DNA of 64,000 bases from a virus. The DNA lies in the IMG/VR virus record IMGVR_UViG_3300027969_000043, positions 62,001 through 126,000 of that record; one strand, given 5' to 3'. The notes beneath the pieces are model-generated. The model saw only the letters and a list, made by a program, of their open reading frames with translations. It did no database searches and was not told where the DNA came from. Shown one piece after another: positions 19,094 through 26,976 of the stretch. Every line of letters starts with the position of its first letter. Position 1 is the first letter of the stretch. The position numbers were made by a program, and so were the translations under genes.

Positions 19094-20797
19094 TTATCTA
19101 GCCTTCAATTCTTTTATTTTTATTTCCAAGTCATTAATTTTAATTAATGCCTCTTGAAGAGATTTTACCGTTAATGCTAAAATACCATCATAATCTAAAC
19201 CATAAACACCATCCTTTTTTTCACCATCACCCAAAACCAACTCTGGCGTGGTTTCTAAAACGTCTTGTGCTATAAATCCATGTCTTTTAATACCAACATA
19301 TTTGTTAAATTCAAATTTTGCTGGTTTTAATTGTAAAATAATTGATGAGCTATCACCTGAAATGTATTCAATATTATTTTTTAATCTTTTGTCTGAGGTT
19401 CCACCACCTGGTGTACTTAATACGCCAGCATCCGTTAATGAAAAAATAAGACTTTTATACCCATCATCAATGATTTCTATGTCACCAGCAAGATTAAGTC
19501 TAAATGTTTTTGATGCCTTTGCCGCACCAAGTGCCGTGTTTGTAACACTTATAAAATCAACATAATCGGTACCACCAATTGTATTACTACCGCTGATATC
19601 AATAAATGCGTTTGCAGGACTACCATTAGTTATTACACTACCTTTACCTGATAATATAGTACTAGCAATACCACTAAAACCACCGCTAACAGTATTATTC
19701 ACATAAGCATCACCTTTTACGACCAATTTAGAGCCGTCCCATGTTAAATTAGCACTAGTTGCTGTTTTGCTAGGTGTAATTTGATAAAGTATTCTATTGT
19801 CCGTACCACTTTCACTTACTATGTTAGTTGCTAACGAAGCAGTTCCGTCTAAAGAACCTATCACTGTTGTGGCACTTATTGTATTTGCTGTTAAACCACC
19901 AGTAAATATTGTTCGACCACTTACAGTACCCCCACTTAATGGTAGATAAGCACCTGATGCAGATGAACTACCTGTATACGCAGACAGGCTTATTGTAAAC
20001 GCTGAATATCCATCAGCCCTATTTTGTCTTAACGTTATTGTATTTGAACTTAACGTAAACCCTGTTACAAAAGTATCTGCTGTTACAGGTAAATTAAGAT
20101 ATGTTGTTGCGGATATACTTGCAGCCGTTAAACCACTAACTATTCTTGTATCACCACTAACATCTAGTGTGAACTGAGGTGAAGTGGTTAATATACCCAA
20201 CCTACCACCACTAGTATTGGTAAACCTAGCTATTGCCGTAGTATGACCCCATATATCCACAAAATTTTGATTGCCACCACCAATCCTTAAAGTACTACTA
20301 TCAATCGATTTAAGAACAACCATTTGTGCATAGTCTGTTGGCCTTAAAAAAGATATGCCACCAGAATCAGAATTAATTGTTAATCCATCAGGTATATTAC
20401 CGCCACTATATGAACCAACGGTTGGCGTTGTTCCAATTAATACTCTACCACCAGAACTATTTGCTAATCTAGTTGTTCCAGAAGAAGTTAATTGACCACT
20501 AACAGTTAATCCACTCATACTGTTAATAGTTGCTGAGAATGTAACACCACTCTCAACTATTGAAAATGTATTATTTGTTGTCGTATAACTAAAAGAAGTT
20601 ATTGAACCACCACCTCCACTAGTACTTCCAGAACTAGATACATTACTCCAAAGATTACTACCATTTTTATTGATATATATTGTACCAGTACTTTTATCTG
20701 TAAACAAAGTTCCTATTGGCGCTAAATGCGTCGGTACACCAAGTCCACTTTGTATTGAACCTGAATTTAAACCATCCTCTCTTATTTCTATTGCCAT
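19094..20797 (-). CDS. Tail-fibre protein with C-terminal S74 intramolecular chaperone
   Basis: A 567-residue protein. The central part shares modules with the partial giant fibre (TADTFVTGFTLSSNTITL and the GSSSASGAYLPLSGGTVSG region). From about residue 458 there is a peptidase S74 / endosialidase-chaperone domain: SDKRLKNNI with the Ser and Lys typical of the self-cleavage site, then GFIAQDV and YDGILALTVKSLQEA, ending in a coiled coil. In this family the chaperone trimerises the fibre and then cleaves itself off. The N-terminus (MAIEIREDGLNSGSIQSGLG) is short. It is 6 bp downstream of the other S74 gene. Confidence 0.85.
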   Translation of the reverse strand: MAIEIREDGLNSGSIQSGLGVPTHLAPIGTLFTDKSTGTIYINKNGSNLWSNVSSSGSTSGGGGSITSFSYTTTNNTFSIVESGVTFSATINSMSGLTVSGQLTSSGTTRLANSSGGRVLIGTTPTVGSYSGGNIPDGLTINSDSGGISFLRPTDYAQMVVLKSIDSSTLRIGGGNQNFVDIWGHTTAIARFTNTSGGRLGILTTSPQFTLDVSGDTRIVSGLTAASISATTYLNLPVTADTFVTGFTLSSNTITLRQNRADGYSAFTISLSAYTGSSSASGAYLPLSGGTVSGRTIFTGGLTANTISATTVIGSLDGTASLATNIVSESGTDNRILYQITPSKTATSANLTWDGSKLVVKGDAYVNNTVSGGFSGIASTILSGKGSVITNGSPANAFIDISGSNTIGGTDYVDFISVTNTALGAAKASKTFRLNLAGDIEIIDDGYKSLIFSLTDAGVLSTPGGGTSDKRLKNNIEYISGDSSSIILQLKPAKFEFNKYVGIKRHGFIAQDVLETTPELVLGDGEKKDGVYGLDYDGILALTVKSLQEALIKINDLEIKIKELKAR

Positions 20798-20803
20798 TAT
20801 ATA

Positions 20804-22003
20804 TTAAAATGATTCTAAATTTATTCTTTTCCAGCCATTTTCTGTTTTTAAATACAGATAATTCTCATCTCTTGTAAGGTTACCTAAATCACCCGATAAA
20901 TCTTGTGATGATATTGGTGTAAATGCTGGGATGATTAAACCGTTTGGTTTTAAATTTGTATTTGTTGTCCAATCACCGTTTTCATCTGTTTCTAAAAATG
21001 CGTTTTGGTTATCAGCAATTGCATGTAAAACAATAATACCACCACCAATCGATGTTTGATGATTACCATTATAGTTTAATTCAATATTATTATCTTCAGC
21101 AACAACGGTTTGTGTGTTTAAACTCTCTCTATTTACATTTATTGTAACATCACCATTTACCAATTCTTTTATTGCTTCAACCAATAATGCTGTAACATCT
21201 TTATAATGAACGCTCATATATTTACCATCGTTATGCGTTAACTCTGGAACAACCTCATTTACCTCCTGCGCAATAAAACCTATTTTTGTTGCGTTTCCAC
21301 CGCTATTTCTATCTTTCCAATTAAATGTTACACCCCTAAGGTTTAACACTTTATTTAATGCATCATCAATATTGTTGATATTTTCTTTTAGACTAACATC
21401 TGATGCATTATTCACCAAGAAACCATTTGCATCAATACCAACGTCAATTGTGCCTGGGCCCGAACCTAGATTTGTTATTACCATTCTTTCAGTTCTAGTG
21501 ATGCCAGAGACATCAACCCAAATTGTCCTACCAGTATAATCTAGTGTACCAGCACTTAAATAAGTCAAAAGTGACGTTGTTACGGTACCTGTAAAAACAC
21601 CAGCTGACGGACTAACACAAATTTGTGGTGTGATATCAAAACTAACACCTGAATAGTTTAAGTAATATCTATTTCCATCGGTAGTCCCACTTGTATTACC
21701 CGTATATACTTGACCAGTATTTTGTGTTAAACCACTATTTGTACTTGTTATTGCTGATATACGCGAGTTAGCAATATTCATTTTTGTATCATACCAAGTA
21801 AAAACTGTAACGCCAGTATTACCTGAAAAAGTGCTAAGAACACCAGATACAGTTGAAGTAGCAGCCGTTGTTATTAAATCTGGGCCTGTAGTTAAAGAGC
21901 TAAAAGTAACACCAAATGCGGTTCCACCAGATAAAACACTAAATGTTTCTGGTTGTTGTTTTACCTGTCTTGTTGAAAAATCTAATTTTGTTCTAAATTC
22001 CAT
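20804..22003 (-). CDS. Tail-fibre protein with internal S74 chaperone domain
   Basis: A 399-residue protein. Residues about 1-200 are a fibre-type beta region. An S74 domain starts near residue 203 (SDVSLKENI, then GFIAQEVNEVVPEL and YKDVTALLVEAIKEL). Unusually, about 120 residues follow the chaperone, with IGGGIIVLHAIADNQNAF and a final beta segment ENYLYLKTENGWKRINLESF, so the domain is internal and not C-terminal. It is the first gene of the minus-strand fibre operon and starts close to a late-promoter-like motif. Confidence 0.8.
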   Translation of the reverse strand: MEFRTKLDFSTRQVKQQPETFSVLSGGTAFGVTFSSLTTGPDLITTAATSTVSGVLSTFSGNTGVTVFTWYDTKMNIANSRISAITSTNSGLTQNTGQVYTGNTSGTTDGNRYYLNYSGVSFDITPQICVSPSAGVFTGTVTTSLLTYLSAGTLDYTGRTIWVDVSGITRTERMVITNLGSGPGTIDVGIDANGFLVNNASDVSLKENINNIDDALNKVLNLRGVTFNWKDRNSGGNATKIGFIAQEVNEVVPELTHNDGKYMSVHYKDVTALLVEAIKELVNGDVTINVNRESLNTQTVVAEDNNIELNYNGNHQTSIGGGIIVLHAIADNQNAFLETDENGDWTTNTNLKPNGLIIPAFTPISSQDLSGDLGNLTRDENYLYLKTENGWKRINLESF

Positions 22004-22010
22004 TTTTATT

Positions 22011-22027
22011 GGTTTTATAATAAATAT
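22011..22027 (-). promoter_or_regulatory. Candidate late promoter for the fibre operon
   Basis: The minus strand reads ATATTTATTATAAAACC, ending 7 nt before the ATG at 22003. It is nearly identical to the motif on the opposite strand at 22042-22057, so the intergenic region looks like a divergent pair of late promoters. Confidence 0.5.
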
Positions 22028-22041
22028 TCTACGTTTCTAAT

Positions 22042-22057
22042 ATATTTATTATAAAAG
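22042..22057 (+). promoter_or_regulatory. Candidate late promoter for the 22066 operon
   Basis: ATATTTATTATAAAAG with its first base 24 nt upstream of the ATG at 22066. It is identical over 15 bases to the divergent motif at 22011-22027. Confidence 0.5.
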
Positions 22058-22065
22058 AATTATTT

Positions 22066-22536
22066 ATGCCTATTATTAAAAAACATGAATTAGAAGAACT
22101 TGTTGGCGGCGATGGCGAGGTTATTGGTGGTGATAGAAATGTTACTAGCAATTCAGAAATTGAGACAGGTCCAGTACAAAAACCATGGAACGACAATTCC
22201 GATTACGAAAAAGGGATGTCAACGACTACCGATAGAGCTACAAGATATAGACAAAATATCCCATGGTTTGCCGTTTATAGCTATCGCAGCTCAAGTGGTC
22301 GTGGATTACCAATAAACGAAACAAATAAAAAAGTCAAAAAAAAGAGTCAAATAGAAGAAGAAATCATGGAAGATTTAGTTAAAAAGTCAAAAAAAGACCA
22401 TGATATGATAGAAAAAAACTTTGACGCTAAAGTTGAAAAAATGGTTGATACAATAGAAGATATTGATTTAAGCAAGGAACAGTTAAATAAAATAAAAACT
22501 GCAATCATTAATAAAATAAAAAATAAAGATGCCTAA
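22066..22536 (+). CDS. Hypothetical protein, possible virion component
   Basis: A 156-residue protein of unrecognised family. The N-terminal half is glycine- and asparagine-rich. The C-terminal half is charged and predicted helical/coiled coil (EEEIMEDLVKKSKKDHDMIEKN...). It is the first gene of a five-gene plus-strand cluster facing the fibre operon and begins 8 nt after a late-promoter-like motif, so late expression is likely. It overlaps the next gene by 8 bp. Confidence 0.6.
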   Translation: MPIIKKHELEELVGGDGEVIGGDRNVTSNSEIETGPVQKPWNDNSDYEKGMSTTTDRATRYRQNIPWFAVYSYRSSSGRGLPINETNKKVKKKSQIEEEIMEDLVKKSKKDHDMIEKNFDAKVEKMVDTIEDIDLSKEQLNKIKTAIINKIKNKDA

Positions 22537-22984
22537 TTCCGATTTAAAAGATAAAATATATAATGTACCTGCCCAACATCAAAATTTTTTGGGACAGACA
22601 ATATCATATCATAATCTTAAAATGACAAAAACTAGGCTAAACCAAGCAAAGAAAGATAAAAACCAACAAGAATTTAATAGAAAGGGTGGTGAAAACGTAT
22701 TACAGTGGGTAAACAATACATTAAAAACTGACCGAGACGCTATTTATAATAAGAAAAAAACTGGTATGGATGCTGGAAGAGAAAACGAGTTTATAAAAGA
22801 CCACGAAAAAGATAAAAGCGCTAACGCAACAAAAGTTGGTGGTGTACCAAAAATAACAAAAGGTAGCGTGTTTAGAAAAATAATGACTAACAAAGAAGTA
22901 TATAATGAATCCGTTAATAAAGAAATCAAGGATATTTTATATTTAATGGAGTACATGAATAACAATAAAAAAGAAAATTTATAA
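22529..22984 (+). CDS. Hypothetical protein
   Basis: A 151-residue, highly charged, lysine-rich protein with predicted helices and no recognised domain. It ends in an acidic/asparagine-rich helix (DILYLMEYMNNNKKEN). It overlaps the upstream gene and is separated from the next by 3 bp, so it is co-transcribed. A virion or scaffold-type role would fit the position, but nothing in the sequence proves it. Confidence 0.55.
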   Translation: MPNSDLKDKIYNVPAQHQNFLGQTISYHNLKMTKTRLNQAKKDKNQQEFNRKGGENVLQWVNNTLKTDRDAIYNKKKTGMDAGRENEFIKDHEKDKSANATKVGGVPKITKGSVFRKIMTNKEVYNESVNKEIKDILYLMEYMNNNKKENL

Positions 22985-22987
22985 ATT

Positions 22988-23401
22988 ATGCCAAGTAATT
23001 ACATTCCAAGACCCGTTCCTGGACAAAATGTCGGAGGTCAATCTGATATGGAATACGCAGCTATTCTTCAAAGAAATACCTTGATTCCTATTAATACTTA
23101 TAATAGTTATGCTTCCGCAAACCAATACGGTCTTACACACACTAGAGCTATAACTGATAACCAAACACCAAACGCTGGTAGAGGTACTGGCGTTTTTTTA
23201 GATATCAATAATTATGGTGCTGGTTTAGATTGGGACAAATTAGGTAACCCACAACCAGGAAGTATCGTAGGTGCTGGTGCTGGCAGATTGCCGTCATTAA
23301 CATACAATAACGCAACTTGGGGTATGGGACCAGTCGCAATAGGGATGACAAACTATGCACCACCAAATACGGCACTAAACATTGGTCAAGTAATAATATA
23401 A
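22988..23401 (+). CDS. Hypothetical structural-type protein
   Basis: A 137-residue protein rich in Gly, Pro, Asn and Tyr, with almost no charged runs (for example GAGLDWDKLGNPQPGSIVG). This composition suits a small beta-structured virion protein. It is not recognised as any family. It is tightly packed between the lysine-rich protein and the next gene (1-bp gap), within the presumed late operon. Confidence 0.55.
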   Translation: MPSNYIPRPVPGQNVGGQSDMEYAAILQRNTLIPINTYNSYASANQYGLTHTRAITDNQTPNAGRGTGVFLDINNYGAGLDWDKLGNPQPGSIVGAGAGRLPSLTYNNATWGMGPVAIGMTNYAPPNTALNIGQVII

Positions 23402-23402
23402 T

Positions 23403-23831
23403 ATGAAACTTTACAATTTATTTGAAGAGATTATATTAGAAGAGAAAAGGTTATTAGCTGAAAATGTTAGTGACCAAGAAATAAATGATGCAATTAAAGG
23501 AAAATACAACATAAATATACTTTATGATGATTATCCAGATGTTGTACCATCAGTCGCACCTAGCAAAAGATATATACAAGTATATAATCTTGCTGAAACA
23601 AAAGCTGGTAACAAAGCAATAAGAGCATTTCAAATTTTTGGTGGTTCAAAAACAACACCAAAACAGGGTGCGTGGAAAATATTTAGATTAGACAGAATAC
23701 GCGGTTGGTTTCCGACAAAAATGAAATTTTATAACCCAGTTTCTGATTTAGACGCAAATATTCCTACGTACAATAAAAATGGTGACAGAGCAATGTCACG
23801 CGTTATAAATAAAGTAGAATTTAATAGATAA
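23403..23831 (+). CDS. Hypothetical protein with capsid-targeting-like N-terminus
   Basis: A 142-residue protein. The N-terminus MKLYNLFEEIILEEKRLLAE is an amphipathic helix with L-E-E and L-A-E sites. T4 internal head proteins start with a comparable cleavable peptide (MKTYQEFIAE), cut by gp21 after (I/L)-x-E. The rest is a compact alpha/beta domain (KRYIQVYNLAETK, then GAWKIFRLDRIRGW) of no recognised family. A packaged internal protein is an inference. Confidence 0.55.
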   Translation: MKLYNLFEEIILEEKRLLAENVSDQEINDAIKGKYNINILYDDYPDVVPSVAPSKRYIQVYNLAETKAGNKAIRAFQIFGGSKTTPKQGAWKIFRLDRIRGWFPTKMKFYNPVSDLDANIPTYNKNGDRAMSRVINKVEFNR

Positions 23832-23836
23832 TTTTT

Positions 23837-24409
23837 ATGGATGCACCACAACCAGTAGATTTAAATAAATTAAAAAACATTCTTGGAAATGCCAAGGCTG
23901 TAATGAATAAGGTTGAAAACAATAGTTTTAAAACGGGGAATATTAATGGGCGAGCGTTAACAGAAGAAGGCGTAGCTGAATTACAGTCAGAAGGGGTTAG
24001 GCCAGTATCTACATCGCCCATGACATATAATGAGGAAATGATTAAGAATTCTAAATTACCAGCAGCAATTAAAAAGGCGATGCTAGAAAACCCAATTCCA
24101 CAATTATCTGGACCAAGCCATACATTTAATATAAACGACGTATCTGACTTGATTGACGAAAAACCAATGCCATATCCTAAAGCACCTAAAACAAAAGTTG
24201 TCAACGAAACATATAGCAATAATAAGTCAGATACAATTACTATAAGCAAATCTGATTTAAAAGAGATGGTTAATGATTTGGTTAATGAAAAATTATTAGA
24301 GTTTTTTGTTAAAAACCACAATAAATCAGTTACTGAAGACGCTGTTAAAAGAACAATTACAACCCTGATAAAAGAAGGTAAAATACAACAAAAGAAAAGA
24401 ACACTATAA
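23837..24409 (+). CDS. Hypothetical protein
   Basis: A 190-residue protein. The first 115 residues are low in structure and proline-rich. The C-terminal 75 residues are predicted helical (TISKSDLKEMVNDLVNEKLLEFF), ending in a basic tail. No family was recognised. It is the last gene before a strong terminator at 24430-24457, closing the five-gene cluster. A structural or assembly role is possible from context only. Confidence 0.55.
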   Translation: MDAPQPVDLNKLKNILGNAKAVMNKVENNSFKTGNINGRALTEEGVAELQSEGVRPVSTSPMTYNEEMIKNSKLPAAIKKAMLENPIPQLSGPSHTFNINDVSDLIDEKPMPYPKAPKTKVVNETYSNNKSDTITISKSDLKEMVNDLVNEKLLEFFVKNHNKSVTEDAVKRTITTLIKEGKIQQKKRTL

Positions 24410-24429
24410 CAATAAAAAAATATTTTATT

Positions 24430-24457
24430 AAAAGGGGATTAATTTCCCCTTTTTTTA
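24430..24457 (+). terminator. Intrinsic terminator
   Basis: The stem AAAAGGGGA and TCCCCTTTT has a short loop and is followed by a T run. It lies 20 bp after the stop of the 23837 gene and separates that cluster from the glycosyltransferase island. Confidence 0.85.
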
Positions 24458-24487
24458 TTGACTAATATTACATATTCATTATTATTA
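24458..24487 (+). promoter_or_regulatory. Weak candidate promoter upstream of the glycosyltransferase island
   Basis: TTGACT at 24458-24463 follows the terminator directly. An AT-rich ATTATT/TTATTA lies 17-18 nt downstream, and the first island gene starts at 24515. The -10 match is poor, so this is tentative. Confidence 0.3.
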
Positions 24488-24514
24488 ACTCATAATTACA
24501 TTTAAAAAATTAAT

Positions 24515-25780
24515 ATGAGTAAAATTAAAGTTTTAGTAGTACCCTCTGACCGTACTGGTGTCGGATACTTTAGAAGCACAAAACCACACATTGCATTAGA
24601 AGAAAAATACCCCGACGAATTTCATGTCGATATCGAGTATGAACCAGAGTTAAACAATGACGAATGGTTAAAACAATACGATGTTATACATTATCATAGA
24701 ACCCTAGGTGCTTACGAACAACAAGAAGCCCTATTAAATAAATTGGATAATTTAGGTATTGCAACAATAATGGATTTAGATGATTATTGGTCACCTGGCC
24801 AACATCATCCAGCTTTTTTATTGATTAAAAATAGCGGTTTAGATAAAATGATTTTGAATAATATTAGAATTGCTAAAAATGTAACAACAACAACTAGTAT
24901 ATTTGCTGAAGAAATTGCAAAATATAACAAAAATGTTTATGTTTTACCAAATGCAATTGACCCGAATGAAAAACAATATACCCCAACGCCAGAAAAAAGC
25001 GATAGATTAAGAATTGGATGGCTTGGTGGTAGTAGCCATTTAAAAGATTTAGAAATATTAAAAGGAGTTGTTGGTAGATTGCACAATGACGGATTGTTAG
25101 ATAAAGTTCAATTTGTTTTGTGTGGTTATGATTTAAGAGGAACAATGACCATTATTGATGAGCAAACTGGTCAACAAACACAAAGACCAATTAAACCAAC
25201 AGAAAGTGTTTGGTATCATTACGAAAGAATTTTTACAGAAGACTACACAACGGTCAGCCCAGAATATAAAGAATTTTTATTAAAATTCAAAAATGAGGAA
25301 TATCCTAATGTTGCAAATGAACCATACAGAAGAGTTTGGACAAAACCGATTAGTAGCTACGCCTCAAATTATAATTTATTCGATATATCATTAGCACCAA
25401 TTGAAGAAAATATTTTTAATAAAGTTAAAAGCCAACTTAAAGTTATCGAAGCTGGGTTTCATAAGAAAGCTTTAATCGCACAAGATTTTGGTCCGTATCA
25501 GATAGACGTTAAAAGCGCACATCAATTTGGTGGTGGTTGGGACAAAAATGGCAACGGTATACTGATTGAAACAAATAAAAATCATAAAGATTGGTACAAG
25601 TTTATTAAAAAATTAATACTAGAACCAGAATTAGTTCAACAACTAAGTGAAAACCTGCACAATACAATTAAAGATTTATATTCTGTTGGAGCGGTTAGCG
25701 ATAGCAGACGTGATTTATATAAAAAACTGAAATCACAAATGGATGAAAAACAATCAGCTAAAAAAATGGTTTTAAATTAG
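24515..25780 (+). CDS. GT-B fold glycosyltransferase (GT4-like)
   Basis: A 421-residue protein. The first Rossmann half starts MSKIKVLVVPSDRTGVGYFR and includes YDVIHYHRT and a MDLDDYW motif at about residues 86-92. The second half opens with RIGWLGGSSHLKDLE (about 166-180). It ends with the conserved acceptor/donor-site segment KSQLKVIEAGFHKKALIAQD. The layout and length fit retaining GT4-type transferases that use nucleotide sugars. It is the first gene of the sugar island after the terminator. Donor and acceptor cannot be read from the sequence. Confidence 0.75.
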   Translation: MSKIKVLVVPSDRTGVGYFRSTKPHIALEEKYPDEFHVDIEYEPELNNDEWLKQYDVIHYHRTLGAYEQQEALLNKLDNLGIATIMDLDDYWSPGQHHPAFLLIKNSGLDKMILNNIRIAKNVTTTTSIFAEEIAKYNKNVYVLPNAIDPNEKQYTPTPEKSDRLRIGWLGGSSHLKDLEILKGVVGRLHNDGLLDKVQFVLCGYDLRGTMTIIDEQTGQQTQRPIKPTESVWYHYERIFTEDYTTVSPEYKEFLLKFKNEEYPNVANEPYRRVWTKPISSYASNYNLFDISLAPIEENIFNKVKSQLKVIEAGFHKKALIAQDFGPYQIDVKSAHQFGGGWDKNGNGILIETNKNHKDWYKFIKKLILEPELVQQLSENLHNTIKDLYSVGAVSDSRRDLYKKLKSQMDEKQSAKKMVLN

Positions 25781-25808
25781 ACTTTTTAATTTGTTTTTGG
25801 TATATTTG
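25778..25808 (+). promoter_or_regulatory. Candidate host-type promoter before the HD/dUTPase/GuaC genes
   Basis: TAGACT (25778-25783), a 17-nt spacer and TATATTTG (25801-25808). The latter is a full match to the Bacteroidota -7 element TAnnTTTG. The ATG at 25817 is only 8 nt further on, so the transcript would be nearly leaderless. Confidence 0.45.
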
Positions 25809-25816
25809 TAAAAAAT

Positions 25817-26392
25817 ATGAATATGATTAAACAAGAACAAATTGTAAAAAACACTAAAAAGTATTTTCAAACAGCTCAAGAACAAGGATTTATGACTGAA
25901 GAGTTAATGTCTTTTTTAGGTGAAAATTTTATAAAAGCTCCAGCATCAACAATGTTGGATTTACATAATGCGTTTGAAGGTGGTCTAATTGACCATCTTT
26001 TGCGTGTTACAAAATATGCTGTTTCAATCAATGAAACAATTCTACCCGAAAATCTAAAACTACAGAAGAAAGACATCATTAAAGTTTGCTTTTTACATCA
26101 AATAGGTAAAGCACATCTTTATACCCCATGCACTTCTGATTGGCATGTTAAAAATCAAGGAAAAATGTACGACTTTAATGATAACCTAACTTCAATGCGT
26201 GTTGGTGAGCGTTCAGCACATTACGCATTAAATAATGGGGTTACACTCACCGAAGAAGAATATCAAGCAATTATAAATTTTGATAAGGATGATAGCGATA
26301 AGCAAGCAAAATATCATAATTCTTTATTAGGTGACTTATTAAAGATGGCTAATCAATTGGCGATAACAGAAGAAAAAAATCAAAAAAATTAA
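25817..26392 (+). CDS. HD-domain-like protein with altered HD motif
   Basis: A 191-residue protein with an HD phosphohydrolase-like layout: GGLIDHLLRV (His60), then CFLHQIGKAHLY (His94-Gln95, Lys98), then GDLLKMANQLA near residue 170. In active HD enzymes the second motif is HD (LHDIGK); here the Asp is Gln, so metal binding may be lost. Alternatively the fold may bind a nucleotide. It is followed 1 bp later by dUTPase, suggesting a nucleotide-metabolism or signalling role. A second ATG two codons downstream could be the real start. Confidence 0.6.
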   Translation: MNMIKQEQIVKNTKKYFQTAQEQGFMTEELMSFLGENFIKAPASTMLDLHNAFEGGLIDHLLRVTKYAVSINETILPENLKLQKKDIIKVCFLHQIGKAHLYTPCTSDWHVKNQGKMYDFNDNLTSMRVGERSAHYALNNGVTLTEEEYQAIINFDKDDSDKQAKYHNSLLGDLLKMANQLAITEEKNQKN

Positions 26393-26393
26393 T

Positions 26394-26966
26394 ATGGACA
26401 TAGCAGAAAAAATGAGAAAAAAAATTTTTGATATAATTGACCCAAATGTAAATTATACACAAGAAGATTTTGAAAAAGAATTTAGTCGTATTGACTATAC
26501 TAACACTACTGATTACAAATTAAGTATTCGTTTTGTAAACGAATCAACAAACCCAAACCCAGAATATGCAACCGAAGGTTCATCTGGTTTTGATTTAAGA
26601 GCAAACTTACAAAACCCTATTGAAATACCTAGTGGCGGCATTCAAATTATACCAACAGGATTATATTTTGAAATTCCACAGGGTTTAGAAATTCAAGTTA
26701 GACCTAGAAGTGGATTAGCTGCAAAAAATGGTGTTACGGTGTTAAACACACCTGGTACGGTTGATTCGGATTATCGTGGTGAGGTTAAGGTTATACTTAT
26801 TAACCATGGAAAAGAAATTTTTACCATTAACCACGGTGATAGAATAGCGCAGGCTGTCATTGCATCTGTAATGGCTAACAATCTCATCGAGCTAAACAAA
26901 GTTTCAAAAATTTCAAATGACACTATTAGGTCATCTAATGGTTTTGGTAGTACAGGTTTACAATAA
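26394..26966 (+). CDS. dut: dUTPase (deoxyuridine triphosphatase)
   Basis: A 190-residue protein that hydrolyses dUTP to dUMP and PPi, keeping uracil out of phage DNA. All five trimeric dUTPase motifs are visible: SSGFDLRA (63-70), RPRSGLA (103-109), GTVDSDYRG (121-129), GDRIAQAV (148-155) and the C-terminal GFGSTG (183-188). The first 40 residues are an extra N-terminal extension beyond the usual roughly 150-residue core. It lies between the HD-like gene and the GMP reductase-like gene. Confidence 0.93.
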   Translation: MDIAEKMRKKIFDIIDPNVNYTQEDFEKEFSRIDYTNTTDYKLSIRFVNESTNPNPEYATEGSSGFDLRANLQNPIEIPSGGIQIIPTGLYFEIPQGLEIQVRPRSGLAAKNGVTVLNTPGTVDSDYRGEVKVILINHGKEIFTINHGDRIAQAVIASVMANNLIELNKVSKISNDTIRSSNGFGSTGLQ

Positions 26967-26976
26967 AAAAAATAAA

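Noticed and set aside
1-22003. Diversity-generating retroelement acting on the fibre genes
   Set aside because: No reverse transcriptase gene and no template/variable repeat pair were seen in the window. The repeats are better explained by tandem duplication.
26917-26976. Upstream start extending the GMP reductase-like gene
   Set aside because: The added 20 residues overlap the dUTPase C-terminal motif in another frame, and the homologous start (FNDLL...) begins at 26977.
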